A stretch of 64,000 bases of DNA from Prostheceraeus crozeri (Eukaryota; Platyhelminthes; Polycladida; Euryleptidae). Below the pieces are notes generated by a model. The model worked only from the letters and a program-made list of their open reading frames with translations. It had not been told where the DNA came from and searched no databases. Location: positions 343,001-407,000 of the forward strand of contig CAJQUW010013620.1 of NCBI GenBank assembly GCA_907163375.1. The letters run 5' to 3'. Positions 36,801-48,453 of the stretch are shown piece after piece. Positions within the stretch are counted from its first letter, which is position 1. Each line of letters starts with the position of its first letter. The position numbers and the translations under genes were made by a program.

Positions 36801-39171
36801 GACATGTTTCTATACTTAGACGCACAGTCAAATACAACGCGAACTTTGCCGGGTTTATTCGGATTTGTGACCGCATGATGAGGCAAGAACCACATCTTTT
36901 CATTGCAATCAATTTGATCAATCGATCCTACCCTCTCCGCATGTCCTTTTGAGATATGATCGTCAATAATATTGCAGTAATCTTTATAGAGCAATTGATT
37001 CTTCTCCAATCGCCTTTCCAAGCACTTTAAGCGATACTTGGCCATCGAGAGATTATTTTCTAATTTTGGCGGAAATTCTCTCCACGGCATCGAGACGTTG
37101 TATCTCTCCCCGTCATGATGAACAGACTTCTCAAACATCTTTTGAGCTTCACGATCTTCCACAGATAGTCCTTGCTGATTGTCAAAAATAGTCACAAAAA
37201 TCTGTTTTCGACATCCGTTCACGCAAATCTAGCTTTTGAAAGAAAATTTCATTTGAATTAGCGGCGCACTTATTCACGAGTCCGAGAAATGACCAACCCA
37301 GTATTGATTTGACAGCGTATGGCTCATGTCTACCACCACGTCTTTGCTCGTCGACAAAAAACACCTCTGGAACATTGCCACCGATTAAAAGCTCTACCTT
37401 TGACGAGTCAATGGTCGGAAATGTTAAATCTTTCAAATGTGGAAATGCATCGATTGAGCTTTGGTCGGCCATTGAATCGATCGAAATAGGAAGTTCTCTA
37501 ACAGATACAACTTCATCGATGCAAACCTTTTTATCCTCATTCATGGAAGAAACAAATAATGGAGTTTTCATTCCTTCATGATTTCGCGAATCGAAAACTG
37601 TCGTCATTTGAAATGAAGTATTTGATCCCCGAACATTTAGACGTTTCAACAGACTGTCAGTGCACAAAGAAGTGGTTGAACCACCATCTAGTAATGCGTA
37701 AGTCTCAACAATACAATTACGTCCGTATACGCGAATTGGTAGAATACGGAGAACAACTTTGCTGTTATTGCAATTAACGCAATTAATGCTGTTTTCAGTA
37801 TCAACTGCTGTCAAAACTTTATCATTTACTTTAGCTTTTTCTTGCTCTGCTTGTATTAGCTTGACGAAGTGTAATAGCTCATGATGTTTACTATTGCATG
37901 CAGGACACTGAGGGTGTTTCTTACATTCTCTGCTGGAATGACCTGATTTGAAGCAGTTAAAGCACAATCTTTTCTGCTTAACAAAGGAAATACAATCAGA
38001 ATACGGTTTTAACCGAAACGTATGACAATCCGAAAGATGATGACTCTCATTGCAAAAAGAACATGGTGAAGTTCTTTGCTCAATGCAAGTATCAGGACTT
38101 GTAGAATCATTCTTTAAAGCAAAAACCGACTTCGAAGATTTTGAGGCTTCACTCTTACGCATATGAAAATCAGTAGCATTCGTGGAGTTAATCAATTTAC
38201 CAAACATTGAAGATGCTATGTTGGCTCGTTCTTGTACGAATTCCGAGAGGTCAGAAAAAGTAGGTTCAATTCCAGCTTTGTGCAACTTGTGCGACACCTC
38301 TGCCCATCTAGCTCTCAGTGAAACTGTTAATCTTAAAACAATGCTTTTCAATGTGTGATTACTGTTCAAATCGCTCAAATAACCCAATGATTTCAATATT
38401 ATTTCACATCTTATCAAATCGTCACTAAAAGACAGCAAGGCCTTATGATCATTAGCTTTGATAGCTGAACCTTTTATCAATTCTTCGACATGTGACCTAT
38501 CAATGTCATGTGGAGCTCCATAACTGTCATGCAACAATTCCAGCGCTTTCAAATAACCACTATCTCCCATGACTACACAATGCTCTATCAATTTCCTGGC
38601 TTGCCCAGAACAATACTGAATAAGATAATTCAATCTTACCACATTATCCGACACCTTACTCTCGATTGACATCTTGAAATTAGTAATGAATGCGACGAAA
38701 TTCCTAATATCACTATCAAACTGGAAGATTTCAGTCTTTGGAAGAGATGCAGTCGTTAAATCTGCGAGTTTCATCAAAGTCGTTGCGAGCGATGATTCAG
38801 TAGGTTGGTGTTCATGAACATAAGACATATTTGGAACTGCCTTCGACGACGCGACGTTACATGTACGATTCACTGATTCTTCGATTATTGTTCGAATAGT
38901 CAATATCCAACACAGCCTGAGCATGGGATTGTTCTTGACTCGGTAGCAAAACCGATTCTTCTGCCTCAGCAGCAGCAATTTCTGTGTCTAAAGTCTGTTG
39001 CTCAATTTCATGACAAATTTGAAGCTTCCTCTTCTCCAATTCTGCGCGCTTGATAGCGTCTCTCTTCTCAACTTCTAACGCAGCTTTTCTGGAGCGAGTG
39101 AGAATAACAGCTGACGATATAGATTTCACTGAAGTGTCTGAGACCACGGATACATTATCGACTTCTGACAT
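33890..39171 (-). pseudogene. BEL/Pao gag-pol region, fossil
   Basis: Parts in order on the - strand: a charged N-terminal gag segment; a gag body of the type fused to pol in BEL/Pao; Cys-His knuckles (CFNCFKSGHSSREC, then CPACNSKHHE); an aspartic protease with ALLDGGSTTSLC; a reverse transcriptase with the FYVDDCLKS active site and GATSSPSACSFAL; an RNase H region (FWTDFEVVLRYI); an integrase zinc-binding region (IRHCHERNGH, HCFVC); and an integrase core with GVDYFGPF, FSDNGRNFVGANKEL and HEGGVWERLIRS. The domain order and the Y-V-D-D box are diagnostic of BEL/Pao. All expected parts are visible, but reading continuity is lost in a few places. Confidence 0.9.
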
Positions 39172-39198
39172 CTTTTGATTTTTAGTCGATTTTGTTGA

Positions 39199-39580
39199 CT
39201 TTTGGATTCGGAAAATAGTCCAATTTGTCGTAACGCGGTAGCTACCTTACGTCCCGAATTGTACGAGCGAAAACAATACGATTCGAAGCTTGTACTACGA
39301 ATGGACTTCTTCTACAGGCAGACCTGCCGGTCAACAAAATTGGTTGAGCATCACCAATATCGAATAACAGCAAATTCAAACTGCCACGCATCGACAACTA
39401 GCATTCATATAAATTACATCACAGATATCATCATACTAATGCAGTCATACAAGATATCCATTACTACAACAACATAGATTCTTATATACATGTACAAGCA
39501 ATCAACCATTCGCTCAGAAATCTGTGCTCCAACACTGCTAACTCACACATAGATATAAAAGTTCAACTCAATGTCCAACA
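39199..39580 (-). repeat. BEL/Pao LTR (5' LTR by element orientation)
   Basis: Partner of 33319-33701. On the - strand it begins TGTTGGACATTGAG and lies just upstream of the gag region, so it would hold the element's promoter. Confidence 0.9.
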
Positions 39581-39584
39581 AATG

Positions 39585-40789
39585 ACATTTTCGGTTACTT
39601 ATCGAGAATGCTCTCAGATTTACTAAGATGACTTAAACTAGCTCGATCTAACAGGAAACATCTAACCAGACAAAAAAGTAATTTTTTCGCTTTCTGCCGA
39701 TGACAGTGATCAAGGTTTCTTCGTATTTTAGTCTAACTTCGGTACTCCATCTTCTTAATCAGCTGATGAAGAAAATAAAAACTCTGTTTAAAAAATATTA
39801 AAATAAAAATTATAGAAAGTGTAGTGTACAATAACAAACATGAATATTATGAGGATTTGCGCACCTGAACATGTCTCAGACATTTCGATTCATGATGCGA
39901 CCACTGTGTCAGCAGTTAATTATAGCATGCTAAAAAATCGAGGTTGAAACTTCTAGAAACAGAAATACTTCGCCCTTTGTATGACATGAATGCTCCATGC
40001 GAAGTAAGTCAACATAGGCATGCTGACAACAAAGCTCAGCAAACTGATTTGATCTACCCACAGTCAGAAAGAAACACCAATTGCAAAATGATCAAACTTG
40101 CCAATGAACATTCATCCAAGTCTTTTAAGTTTAACGATGTTTGAATGTATAAACATCTTATGAGTAAAACTTCTATTGTAATTACTTTGCAACATGCGTG
40201 GGTGACGGTTTTCTTTTCAATCAGCTGAGAACATGATGAAAGTTGTTAATTTTGCGTGCCATAAGTGGTGTCATAAGTTTCGTTTTTCATAAGTGGAATT
40301 ACAATTCACAATCACATACATCACAATCCTTTATTTAGGGAGATTCTTGCACTTAAACTCTTTCTACTGTTTCCCAAGATAGACAATGTTCCTATGCAAC
40401 AAGTCCAGATAAATCCTCAATCATGGCTGGGTTTGAGATTAAGTCATGAGTGTTGTTATAGCAGGAGCCTGAACATGAAACCTAGTTGTACAAATGCAGC
40501 GCAGTATTTGTCGCATAGCATTCAAATGATATTCTGTACATTTAATGTGATTTTAAAAAACATTTAAATCTGAGAATCACAAAGAGCATCCATCCAAGGT
40601 GAGGACCTCTCATCAATTATCTTGAGCACAACGAAGAAGTGAATTTCACGAGATTCCGGGATCACCTTGATTCTAGGCTCAGGTTTTCAGCTGAAAATGA
40701 AGAAACGAATATTTTTCTTTCAGATAGTGATCCATGAACGCATGTCTGGGGGCTTGTTTTCCGGACAACTCCACCTGCTGAAAATCGAA
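39585..40789. other. No gene seen
   Basis: Spacer between the BEL/Pao element and a Penelope-like fragment. The last part may belong to the decayed upstream portion of that fragment. Confidence 0.4.
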
Positions 40790-40797
40790 ATATATTA

Positions 40798-41073
40798 GTG
40801 GCTCTATATTTATTCGAAGAACAATTATCCATCTCTATGTTGGATGCACTGATCACGACGCTAGGCAGCAGACTATCAACATCAGTTCATCGTAAGACCA
40901 TGAACACCAAATCTGTATTGAAGTATGATTCTCATCATCCGTCACATGTGAAATCTGGACGCATGAATTGTTTCTACAGTCGAGCTGCTCCTTTTTGTGA
41001 GGATCCATCTCTTCTGCAAAAAGAATTGGAATTTCTAGAAAAGGAATTTAATCATTGTTCAATGAAATCATGA
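40798..41073 (+). pseudogene. Penelope-like element reverse transcriptase, fragment
   Basis: Encodes SMLDALITTLGSRLSTSVHR, then KTMNTKSVLKYDSHHPSHVK and LYSRAA-like FYSRAAPFC followed by LLQKELEFLEKEF. This matches the region after the active site of Penelope-type reverse transcriptases, where relatives read FLDVLI, SVYRKPT, SHHP..HK, RA..IC. The catalytic core and any GIY-YIG domain are missing. It is unrelated in position to the larger Penelope-like copy at 55 kb. Confidence 0.7.
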
Positions 41074-41760
41074 ACACATCTATAATAGAGACAAAGGCAT
41101 TGACTTTGGTGGCATTAGGAATCCTCTTATTAACCACTATGCTGCCCAGTTCCGTTTTTAGTTCCTTTTTCTTTTCCTTCCCTTTTTGTGAATGAGATTT
41201 TTTTATTTCCTTACTATTAATTATTCATTATTTTTATTCTTTTCTTTTTTCTTTGCCTTTTCATTATTATCCCTTTCAGCATTCATTTATATTTTTCCCC
41301 ACCTCATTTTTTGCATAGATATATTTTCACAAACTAGTATGTGCATAGCTTTAGCCAATTTCATATGTACATGGCCTTTAGCTCAGTCAATTTTGTATGT
41401 ACAGACGGTTCTTTTATTTCCGATATCAGAATATCAGAACGTATATTTTTCCAAAGAAAACACGTTAAGTGATGCAATGTACAGTGAAAAGTGAAAAACG
41501 AGATGATGAGGTACGATGATACGGTGATACAAAATGATATTTACAAATGATAGAATAATGATAAATGGTCATTAGATATTGAAAACACTGGAAGGAGAGG
41601 ACAGTCAGTGGTGTATATGTAATTCAATGGTTACTATGTTATCATGAATCAATGGAGTATAATACAGCTATTATATCGAGTAATAAACGGCATGAATCTA
41701 ATAAAAACTTGTTATTTTACGGAATCCCAACATGATTTATGTTAATTTATTTAATCCTAA
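41074..41760. other. Unassigned, possibly LINE C 3' end
   Basis: Includes a pyrimidine-rich stretch at 41150-41290 (A-rich when read on the - strand), which may be the 3' tail of LINE C or simple sequence. No gene was seen. Confidence 0.35.
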
Positions 41761-41766
41761 ATATTA

Positions 41767-41894
41767 CGAGGTCCGGAACAGAATATTTATTATGTAATTT
41801 ATTCATGTAATCGAGTAATGTAAATGATCTCACCTGTAAAGGAGCGTAAATTGCTAAACACCACGTTAAGTTGATAAAATCGTTCCGGACCTCG
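41767..41894 (-). repeat. Inverted repeat in LINE C 3' UTR
   Basis: CGAGGTCCGGAAC (41767-41779) and its exact reverse complement GTTCCGGACCTCG (41882-41894) can form a 13-bp stem with a loop of about 100 bases. It lies 80-210 bases beyond the ORF2 stop. LINE 3' stem-loops can be the recognition site for the reverse transcriptase; that role is inferred here. Confidence 0.75.
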
Positions 41895-41976
41895 AATGAG
41901 CTAGATTTCGCAAATTAGACTGAGATTTCTAATGCGATGTCTCGCTCTTTGTGGCATGCAGGTAAGTAGCATTCAG

Positions 41977-44900
41977 TTAATCAATCACTGTTCCAATCGG
42001 ATTTGTGTGATGGCAAATAGCGAATTTTCTGACGTCATTTGCAGCTTTGATGTATTTACTTAATTTTGTAACGTTTCCTATATTTAGTTTTTGTAGCATA
42101 CCATAGAAATCTAGTTCCGAAACATTAATAAGAAATGGTGTGTAACATGATCTGATATCTCCGTAAACTGAGCATTCACAAATGAAATGAAATACAGTTT
42201 CTATTGCTCTATCATTGCACAAATAACATTTTCTTTCTTCATATTCTAACCTATTTCTATAACTTCCTGTTCTTACCACCAAATTATGATTTTCACACAT
42301 CATTTTCAACAATGGAGCGGTATCTTTATGTGGTAAATTAAGAGTCAGATAATGCTTCATGGAGCAATCAAATAGTGCTGATTCCAAATAATCAGTTCCA
42401 GTTCTGCTTCTTTTAGCATCGTTTATCCATTCGGCTCTAAAATATTCAGTTAACCTGGTCTTAACGGTGTTCTTACATTGTCTGACAGTTATGTTTAAAG
42501 TTTTTATGCTTTCATCTAGGTATGACAGATTAACTTGCTTGATCAGCTTTCCTATTCTCCAACACCATGTATACAAATATTTGTTGTCAGTTAAATTTCG
42601 TGAAATTTGGTCAAAACAAAATTTTATAATACTATTATTATGATTGAACATAATTTTAATCCAAAAATTGATAGCAGCTTTATAAAAATAAAATTCTGAA
42701 GGTAGTAATCCAAACTCACCAATCAAACGATAGGTTGCTGTTGTAGGTGACAAATGATAGAAACGTTTGTAGAATTGAAACTGTATTTTATTTAATTCAG
42801 TTAATTTGTTATAGAAGCAAAATTCTCCACCATATTGCATTTTTGATAAAGTTGACATTTCAAATGTGTTTCTTACAATTGTTCCATTAACGTCTCCAAG
42901 TTCTTTTAATTTTTTAGCAGTTAAATAGGCAGATTGATTGCCTTTTTTAGAAAGTGAAAGTAAATGCCTTTTAGTATTATTTGAAATCCAAAATCCTAAA
43001 CATTTATATTCTTTAACGATTTCAGTTTGTTTTGTATGATCGTTCAAGCTGATATTTATAAAATCATTTTCATGAACGTCATTATGAATCACAATTTTCG
43101 TTTTATCGTAATTAATTTGAAGACCATTGATGTAGCAGAAATTGTCAACTATTTCTAGTTGTTTGATTAGACCAGCTTTGTTATTGCTCATTAGGAGAAT
43201 GTCGTCTGCATATATTAAACATGGTATATAGAAATCACAAATTTTCGCGGCATTTCTGTATTCAGTTTTAGAGTAAATTTCTTGTGCTAAGGAATTCATG
43301 AATATAGAAAATAGGGTTGGTGACAAACTGTCTCCTTGAGGTAAGCCATTTTGTAAATCAAATGTTTCAGATTCAACACCATCATATAGTATTTTGTATC
43401 TTTTTTCTGTGATTAATCTATTCAGAAGGTGGAGAAAATTACTTTTAGGAAGCAACGCACGCAATTTCTCTATAAGTATTGTTTTGGGAATTGAATCGAA
43501 CGCTTTTGATAAATCTATAAAACCTACGTATAAAGGTTGTTTACCGTTTTTGTAGATTTGTAACATTTCTCTAATTATATAAATATTGTCCATCGTTGAG
43601 CATCCTTTTAGAAATCCTGTCTGACTTGGATGAATGATATTATTTTCTTTTAGCCATTGATTTAATCTTTCATTCATAATTTTAGTCAACAGTTTTTCTA
43701 TATTTGAACTCAAACTTATAGGTCGATAGCTAGATGTAATGTTTTTATTGCCTTTTTTGTATATCGGCATTATCCAAGCTTTCAGAAAATGGGATTTCAT
43801 CGTCATCATTCAAAAGTCGGTTGAATAACAGTTGCAGTATAGGCAAAGTGCTCTCGGATTCTTTAAACATTTCTGATGCAAGTTTATCTGGACCACTTGA
43901 TTTGCAATTTTTAGTAGCATTTAAATTCTCTTTAATTTCATTTATTGTTATTTCGCTGTCTAAAATTTCATCTAAAATTGTGGTTCTTGGTTTGAAGGTT
44001 TTCTTGCATGTTACCGGTTGTACAGACATATCTGCATTTTTTAATTCGTGTAAAAAATTAGTAGAGTTTAAATTACTTTTAATGGTACGTTTTCTATTAT
44101 TGTTTATTAATTGCCAATATGTTTTATGATCATTGTTTTCTTTAGCAAATATCAATTTTTCTAAATTATCATTTTTTATCTTCCACTTTTCTTTTCTTAT
44201 TTCCTTTTTTAAGGTTTTCCTTGAGCACATTAATCTTTGTAAGTTTTCATCAGTTTTATTCATTTTGTATAATGTAACTCCTTTTCTATAAATTTTTCTT
44301 AATCGAGTTATATTTTCGGAATATTTTGATTTATGAATTTTGGTTCCAGGATTATTAGCACTATTCCTAATTGTTACCAGTTCTCTATACATCTCATTCG
44401 CATTCATAGGATTGATCTTTAATTCATTTGATAATTCTAGGCATTTCATATCGAACATCTTTTGATCAAATTTTGAACAATTTTCTTTTGTCCAGTTATA
44501 AGGAAATATTCTCTTAAACAAAGGCGTTGGATTCAATATTTTCACTTTGTTAGTGGATGATAATCTTAATTTAATTTTTATCTGTGAATGATCAGTATAC
44601 AAAACGGGATTACCAATTTCAAAATAGTTTAAAATATTAAGAATGGATTCTGATATGATCAAGTAGTCAATCATGGATTTCTTTACAACATCATTTTGAA
44701 TGCAGTGAAATGTACATTTTCCTAAGCAATCATCATTCTCAAATTTTCCATTTGCAATAATTAAATTAGTTTCATTGCAAAAAGTAAGTATATCATGACC
44801 ATAGTTGTTGATTGTTTTATCGTCTGATTTTCTTTCTGGTAACCCGTACTTTTTGTTATCGTTTTCACTACCAATCCTGCCATTTAAATCTCCAATTATT

Positions 44901-45340
44901 ATTATGTTTTCCATTTTATATTCAAGAATATGACTTTTGATATTATGGTAAAATTCTTTATCTTTATATTTTGATTCTCTATTGCTTCTATAGCATATCA
45001 TTAAATATATATCCGATAAGCACCCGTCTTTTTTACTATTTATTTTTGTGATCATCATTGTTCCGTTTTCATTTACGATATTTTCAAATTCTACGTTATC
45101 CAAATATACTGATGTGCCTTTGATGTTTCTTCCTGATTTCAGTGACTTCTTTCCCGTTGTATGTTCACCTGAATAATTACTTATAGTTGGAAAGTCATCT
45201 TCCTCTTTCAAATGCGTTTCTGAGAAGCAAATTATGTCTACATTATCCATGTCCTTAATCATATCAGTATCGTTGATTTTATTTTTATTTAGGCCGTTTA
45301 TATTTATGTAGCTGATTTTCAATTCATCATTTTTTTGCAT
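41977..45340 (-). pseudogene. LINE C ORF2, endonuclease-reverse transcriptase
   Basis: Starts MQKNDELKISYININGLNKN at 45340. Endonuclease motifs are ICFSETHLKEED, NIIIIGDLNGRIG, MIDYLIIS and YTDHSQIKIK. Reverse-transcriptase motifs are SSYRPISLSSNIEKLLTKI, FIDLSKAFDSIPK, NGLPQGDSLSPTLFSIF and CLIYADDILLMS. The C-terminus has a zinc-knuckle-like CYLCNDRAIETVFHFICEC, as in several LINE clades. The frame is open except for one shift between 43745 and 43809, where PFSESLDNADIQKR gives way to ISFSESL.AWIMPIYKKGNK-type sequence. All catalytic residues are present. Its start overlaps the end of ORF1. Confidence 0.85.
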
Positions 45341-46600
45341 TTCGTCCTCTCCTTCTAATGATTCGTTGAAGATAAGGTCTTATGGGTGTGTGTTGTCTGG
45401 TATTTGTGTGTGCGAGGCGTGTCGGTGTGTAATAACTGCGTCCATTTTCATCCTCTACTCTTGACACTCTAAATCGTTCTTCTTTCTCTTTCAGGATCAA
45501 ATCTTCTGTTTTCTCGATTTCTTCCATTTTCATATCTATGCTGGTTGCTGTGTGTTTGTTGATTTTCGTATCTTTGTCTTTCGTCATCGTATCTTCTGTT
45601 TTCCGATTTCTACCATTTTCATTTCTATATTGGTTATCATGTGTTTGTTGATTTTCATATCTTTGTCTTTCATCATGGTATCTTCTGTTACTGTTGTATT
45701 GGTATCTGTTTCGGTTATAGTTATTTCTCCGACGGTTCCATGGGGCATGAAAGCAGTTTTGCATGTTGTGGCCTCTTCTGTTGCAGTAGTAGCAGGTTAT
45801 GATTCTGTTGTTGAATCTCGATTGCCGGTATGATCGTTGATGTTGATGTTGTTCTTGCTCTTCCTGCTGATGCTCTGATTGTTGCTGTTCTTGCTGTTGT
45901 TGTCTAAGTTCCGTATTTTTCTTGATTTCTTTTTCGATCATATTCATTTTCTTCAATAACTCATTAATGTCATTTTTCATTTCATTTTCATCTTCGGTTT
46001 CACTTTTACTACTTTCATCGATTAAACCATATCTTCTTCTTTCTTCTCCCATGGCTTTCAGCTTCAGTTGTTCTATTTCTTGTCTCATTTTTCGCAGTTC
46101 ATCTTCTTTACAATTGAGCAATGCTTCGAGAGTTCTTATTTCTTCATTTTTTTTCATTCACAGCTTCAGCATTTATTTGCAGTTTTCTAATTTGATCATC
46201 CTTCTCTTTCATTTCATTTTCATACACATTTATGGCCTTCAATAGATCTTCTCTCTCGCCTTGAAGTTTCTTTTTTTCTTTCTCGAGTTTAGTGTTATTT
46301 GGTTGTGTGCTGCATGTCTGATTGACTGTTTGTGTGTTCTGTGATTGTGTTGCAATGCTTTGTTGTTCTGTTCCGTGTTGTGATAAATGTGTTGAGTGTA
46401 AAATATGTATTATCTCAGTGGGGTATATGTTAATGATGCAAGTTTCACAACAGTATTTGCTTTTCAATTTAAAGTATTTGATTAATTCATAGTTTGGAAG
46501 ACAAGTACAATGGACATGGAAAATGTTGTTGCACTTCTCACATTTCAGAAATGGATCGATTTCTTTTAATGATTGCTTGCAGCATCCACAGTGTCCGATG
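45327..46600 (-). pseudogene. LINE C ORF1 with PHD-like and CCHC zinc motifs
   Basis: The N-terminal part (46438-46590) has CGCCKQSLKEIDPFLKCEKC, then FHVHCTC and KYCCETC. This spaced Cys/His set resembles a PHD-type finger. Then come a Ser/Gln/Thr-rich linker, a long coiled coil (KEKKKLQGEREDLLKAIN, CKEDELRKMRQEIEQLK), a Gln/Glu-rich tract, one CCHC knuckle (CYYCNRRGHNMQNC) and an Arg/Asn/Tyr-rich basic tail. The frame changes once near 46150 in a run of eight A (read on the - strand), which may be an assembly error. No ATG was seen upstream of the PHD-like part before a stop, so its true start is uncertain. Likely role: nucleic-acid-binding partner of ORF2. Confidence 0.7.
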
Positions 46601-46840
46601 GTATCACAACATAATCATGTGACCGTTCAATATTGCTTTGTCGGAGTCGTGAAGTTTATTCATTGCCCAATGTCCGTGTGCATGTGCTGTTAAAAGTGTC
46701 ATTTTCATGAATAAGACGTGCAGTCCGGCCGTCGGAAGCTCGAGCTACTAATATATTATTGATTTTCAACAGGTGGAGTTCTCCGGAAAAAACCCAGACA
46801 TGATTATCATGACATACCTGAAAGTATATTTTCATTAATT
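46601..46840. other. Probable LINE C leader and flank
   Basis: Short region between LINE C ORF1 and the tandem duplication. No independent feature was seen. Confidence 0.35.
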
Positions 46841-47616
46841 GAAGTGAGCCAATTTCGAAAATTCTGAAAACAAGATTTCATTTCCGCCATACTTGCAAGA
46901 GATTTCTGCTGATCAGGAACAACTGACTTTCATAGACATATATCATTTCTCTCTAGGTTCTTATTCAAGTATCTAATCGACTTCTAATTTGGAATGACAA
47001 TTCAGCATATTGCCTATAACCTTTTTTGACATCTTTTTGATAGGCTCAATTAGAAAAACTGCCAAAAATTTATGGTTGTCAGTAAACTGATGAACTGAAA
47101 ATGCACCGTCATAGTTTGTCAAAATTAACTGAAACCAAAGTTTGTTTTGGGTTCGCAATTCTTCAGAATAGTCTGATGTTGTTTTAAATCATTTATCAAA
47201 ATAAAATGTAGGAAGGCGAAGGGATATTGAAGTGAGCCAATTTCGAAAATTCTGAAAACAAGATTTCATTTCCGCCATACTTGCAAGAGATTTCTGCTGA
47301 TCAGGAACAACTGACTTTCATAGACATATATCATTTCTCTCTAGGTTCTTATTCAAGTATCTAATCGACTTCTAATTTGGAATGACAATTCAGCATATTG
47401 CCTATAACCTTTTTTGACATCTTTTTGATAGGCTCAATTAGAAAAACTGCCAAAAATTTATGGTTGTCAGTAAACTTATGAACTGAAAATGCACCGTCAT
47501 AGTTTGTCAAAATTAACTGAAACCAAAGTTTGTTTTGGGTTCGCAATTCTTCAGAATAGTCTGATGTTGTTTTAAATCATTTATCAAAATAAAATGTAGG
47601 AAGGCGAAGGGATATT
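46841..47616 (-). repeat. 388-bp tandem duplication with a 61-codon frame in each copy
   Basis: Copies 46841-47228 and 47229-47616 differ, as far as I can see, by one base in the compared part (Gln against Lys in the shared frame). Each carries on the - strand an open frame (46973-47158 and 47361-47546) reading KLWFQLILTNYDGAFSVH and then FLAVFLIEPIKKMSKKVIG. I do not recognise the peptide. Its composition is protein-like, and the frame is open some codons upstream of the Met, so it could be a duplicated exon or a repeat-borne frame. The near identity means either a very recent duplication or an assembly duplication. Confidence 0.8.
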
Positions 47617-48037
47617 GAATTCTTACCGTTTTCAATTGTATTTGATCTTGATGCTGGGTATATGTTGAATGCTATATTCAATACTGGCAGTTGGAACATA
47701 AAACATTATTTACTGGCACGTTTCTTTACATTGAATAATTCATGACAGGGGCACTCGCCGCATATCATTCATTCAAAATGTTTTTATACAAATTCTACAA
47801 TTTTGCTTTAATCTTCAATTCCTTGATCCAATTCCTTTCAATCCCAGTGATGGTAAATGACACAGGCATCGCAAAGTTGGGCAGTTTTGAAGTTTGCCTC
47901 AAATTTTATATTACTTCAAAGTAGAAAAGGTATAAACAATTGATATCAAAGGTTGCATAGCTGTGTTACTACAGTATGTTTACGAAGAATTGCTACTATC
48001 ACACATTTCTTGCAGTAGATCTTTTCTGAAAACCTCA

Positions 48038-48077
48038 GTGTCTAAAGTCACCCCGGCAGAAGGTGACTTTGGACACT
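48038..48077. repeat. Short hairpin, GTGACTTT family
   Basis: AGTGTCTAAAGTCACC and GGTGACTTTGGACACT pair over 16 bases with one mismatch and an 8-base loop. A related sequence lies 360 bases downstream. Confidence 0.7.
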
Positions 48078-48402
48078 TGATGAGATAGAACAAACGATTA
48101 TGAAAATATCAACATGAAACTCTTGCATTTTACCGTGTAGTACAAAAGTGAGTCTTAGGAATGTTCAGTTATACATATCATCGTATTTTCCTTTGATCCG
48201 AAAGGAACATTTTGCTATTATGGGTGGCTACATAGCAAGCAGGTGCAAAAAGCCTAGAATGTCAAAAGTCTGTTTATAATTTTTGCTAGGACAAGGAATG
48301 TCTTAAACAGCATTAGTTATTACTTGATGTCTTGATAGAAGACAAATTGATGCTTTATGGTTTTAGTTACTACAGTAAAGTACAGTTATGTCGGCTTATC
48401 TA

Positions 48403-48453
48403 CTGTCCAAAGTCACCCCATTTTGCCCAATATAGTGAGGTGACTATGGACAG
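48403..48453. repeat. Second hairpin of the same family
   Basis: CTGTCCAAAGTCACC pairs with GGTGACTATGGACAG. It shares CCAAAGTCACC with the hairpin at 48038-48077, so the two may be the ends of one small element of about 415 bp or two copies of one repeat. Confidence 0.65.

Larger units (their letters stand above)
33319..39580 (-). mobile_element. BEL/Pao LTR retrotransposon, fossil copy
   Basis: A 6.26-kb element on the - strand bounded by direct LTRs of about 382 bases. The 4-base word AATG on each side is a possible target duplication of a size known for BEL/Pao, though so short a word could be chance. The coding order gag, protease, reverse transcriptase, RNase H, integrase is that of BEL/Pao. 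The LTRs differ at about 2 % of positions, so the insertion is young on a transposon scale. It looks nearly complete, but the coding region is broken in about three or four places. Confidence 0.92.
41760..46600 (-). mobile_element. LINE C: two-ORF non-LTR retrotransposon, nearly intact
   Basis: A - strand LINE with ORF1 (45327 to about 46600), ORF2 (41977-45340) and a 3' UTR containing a 13-bp inverted repeat. The endonuclease is apurinic-type, the reverse transcriptase has YADD, and a Cys-rich knuckle follows it. This does not match LINE A or B closely. The clade is uncertain; an I/Nimb-like or other zinc-knuckle-bearing clade is possible. Only two frame breaks are seen, one of them in an A8 run, so the copy is young or has assembly errors. 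Confidence 0.85.
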
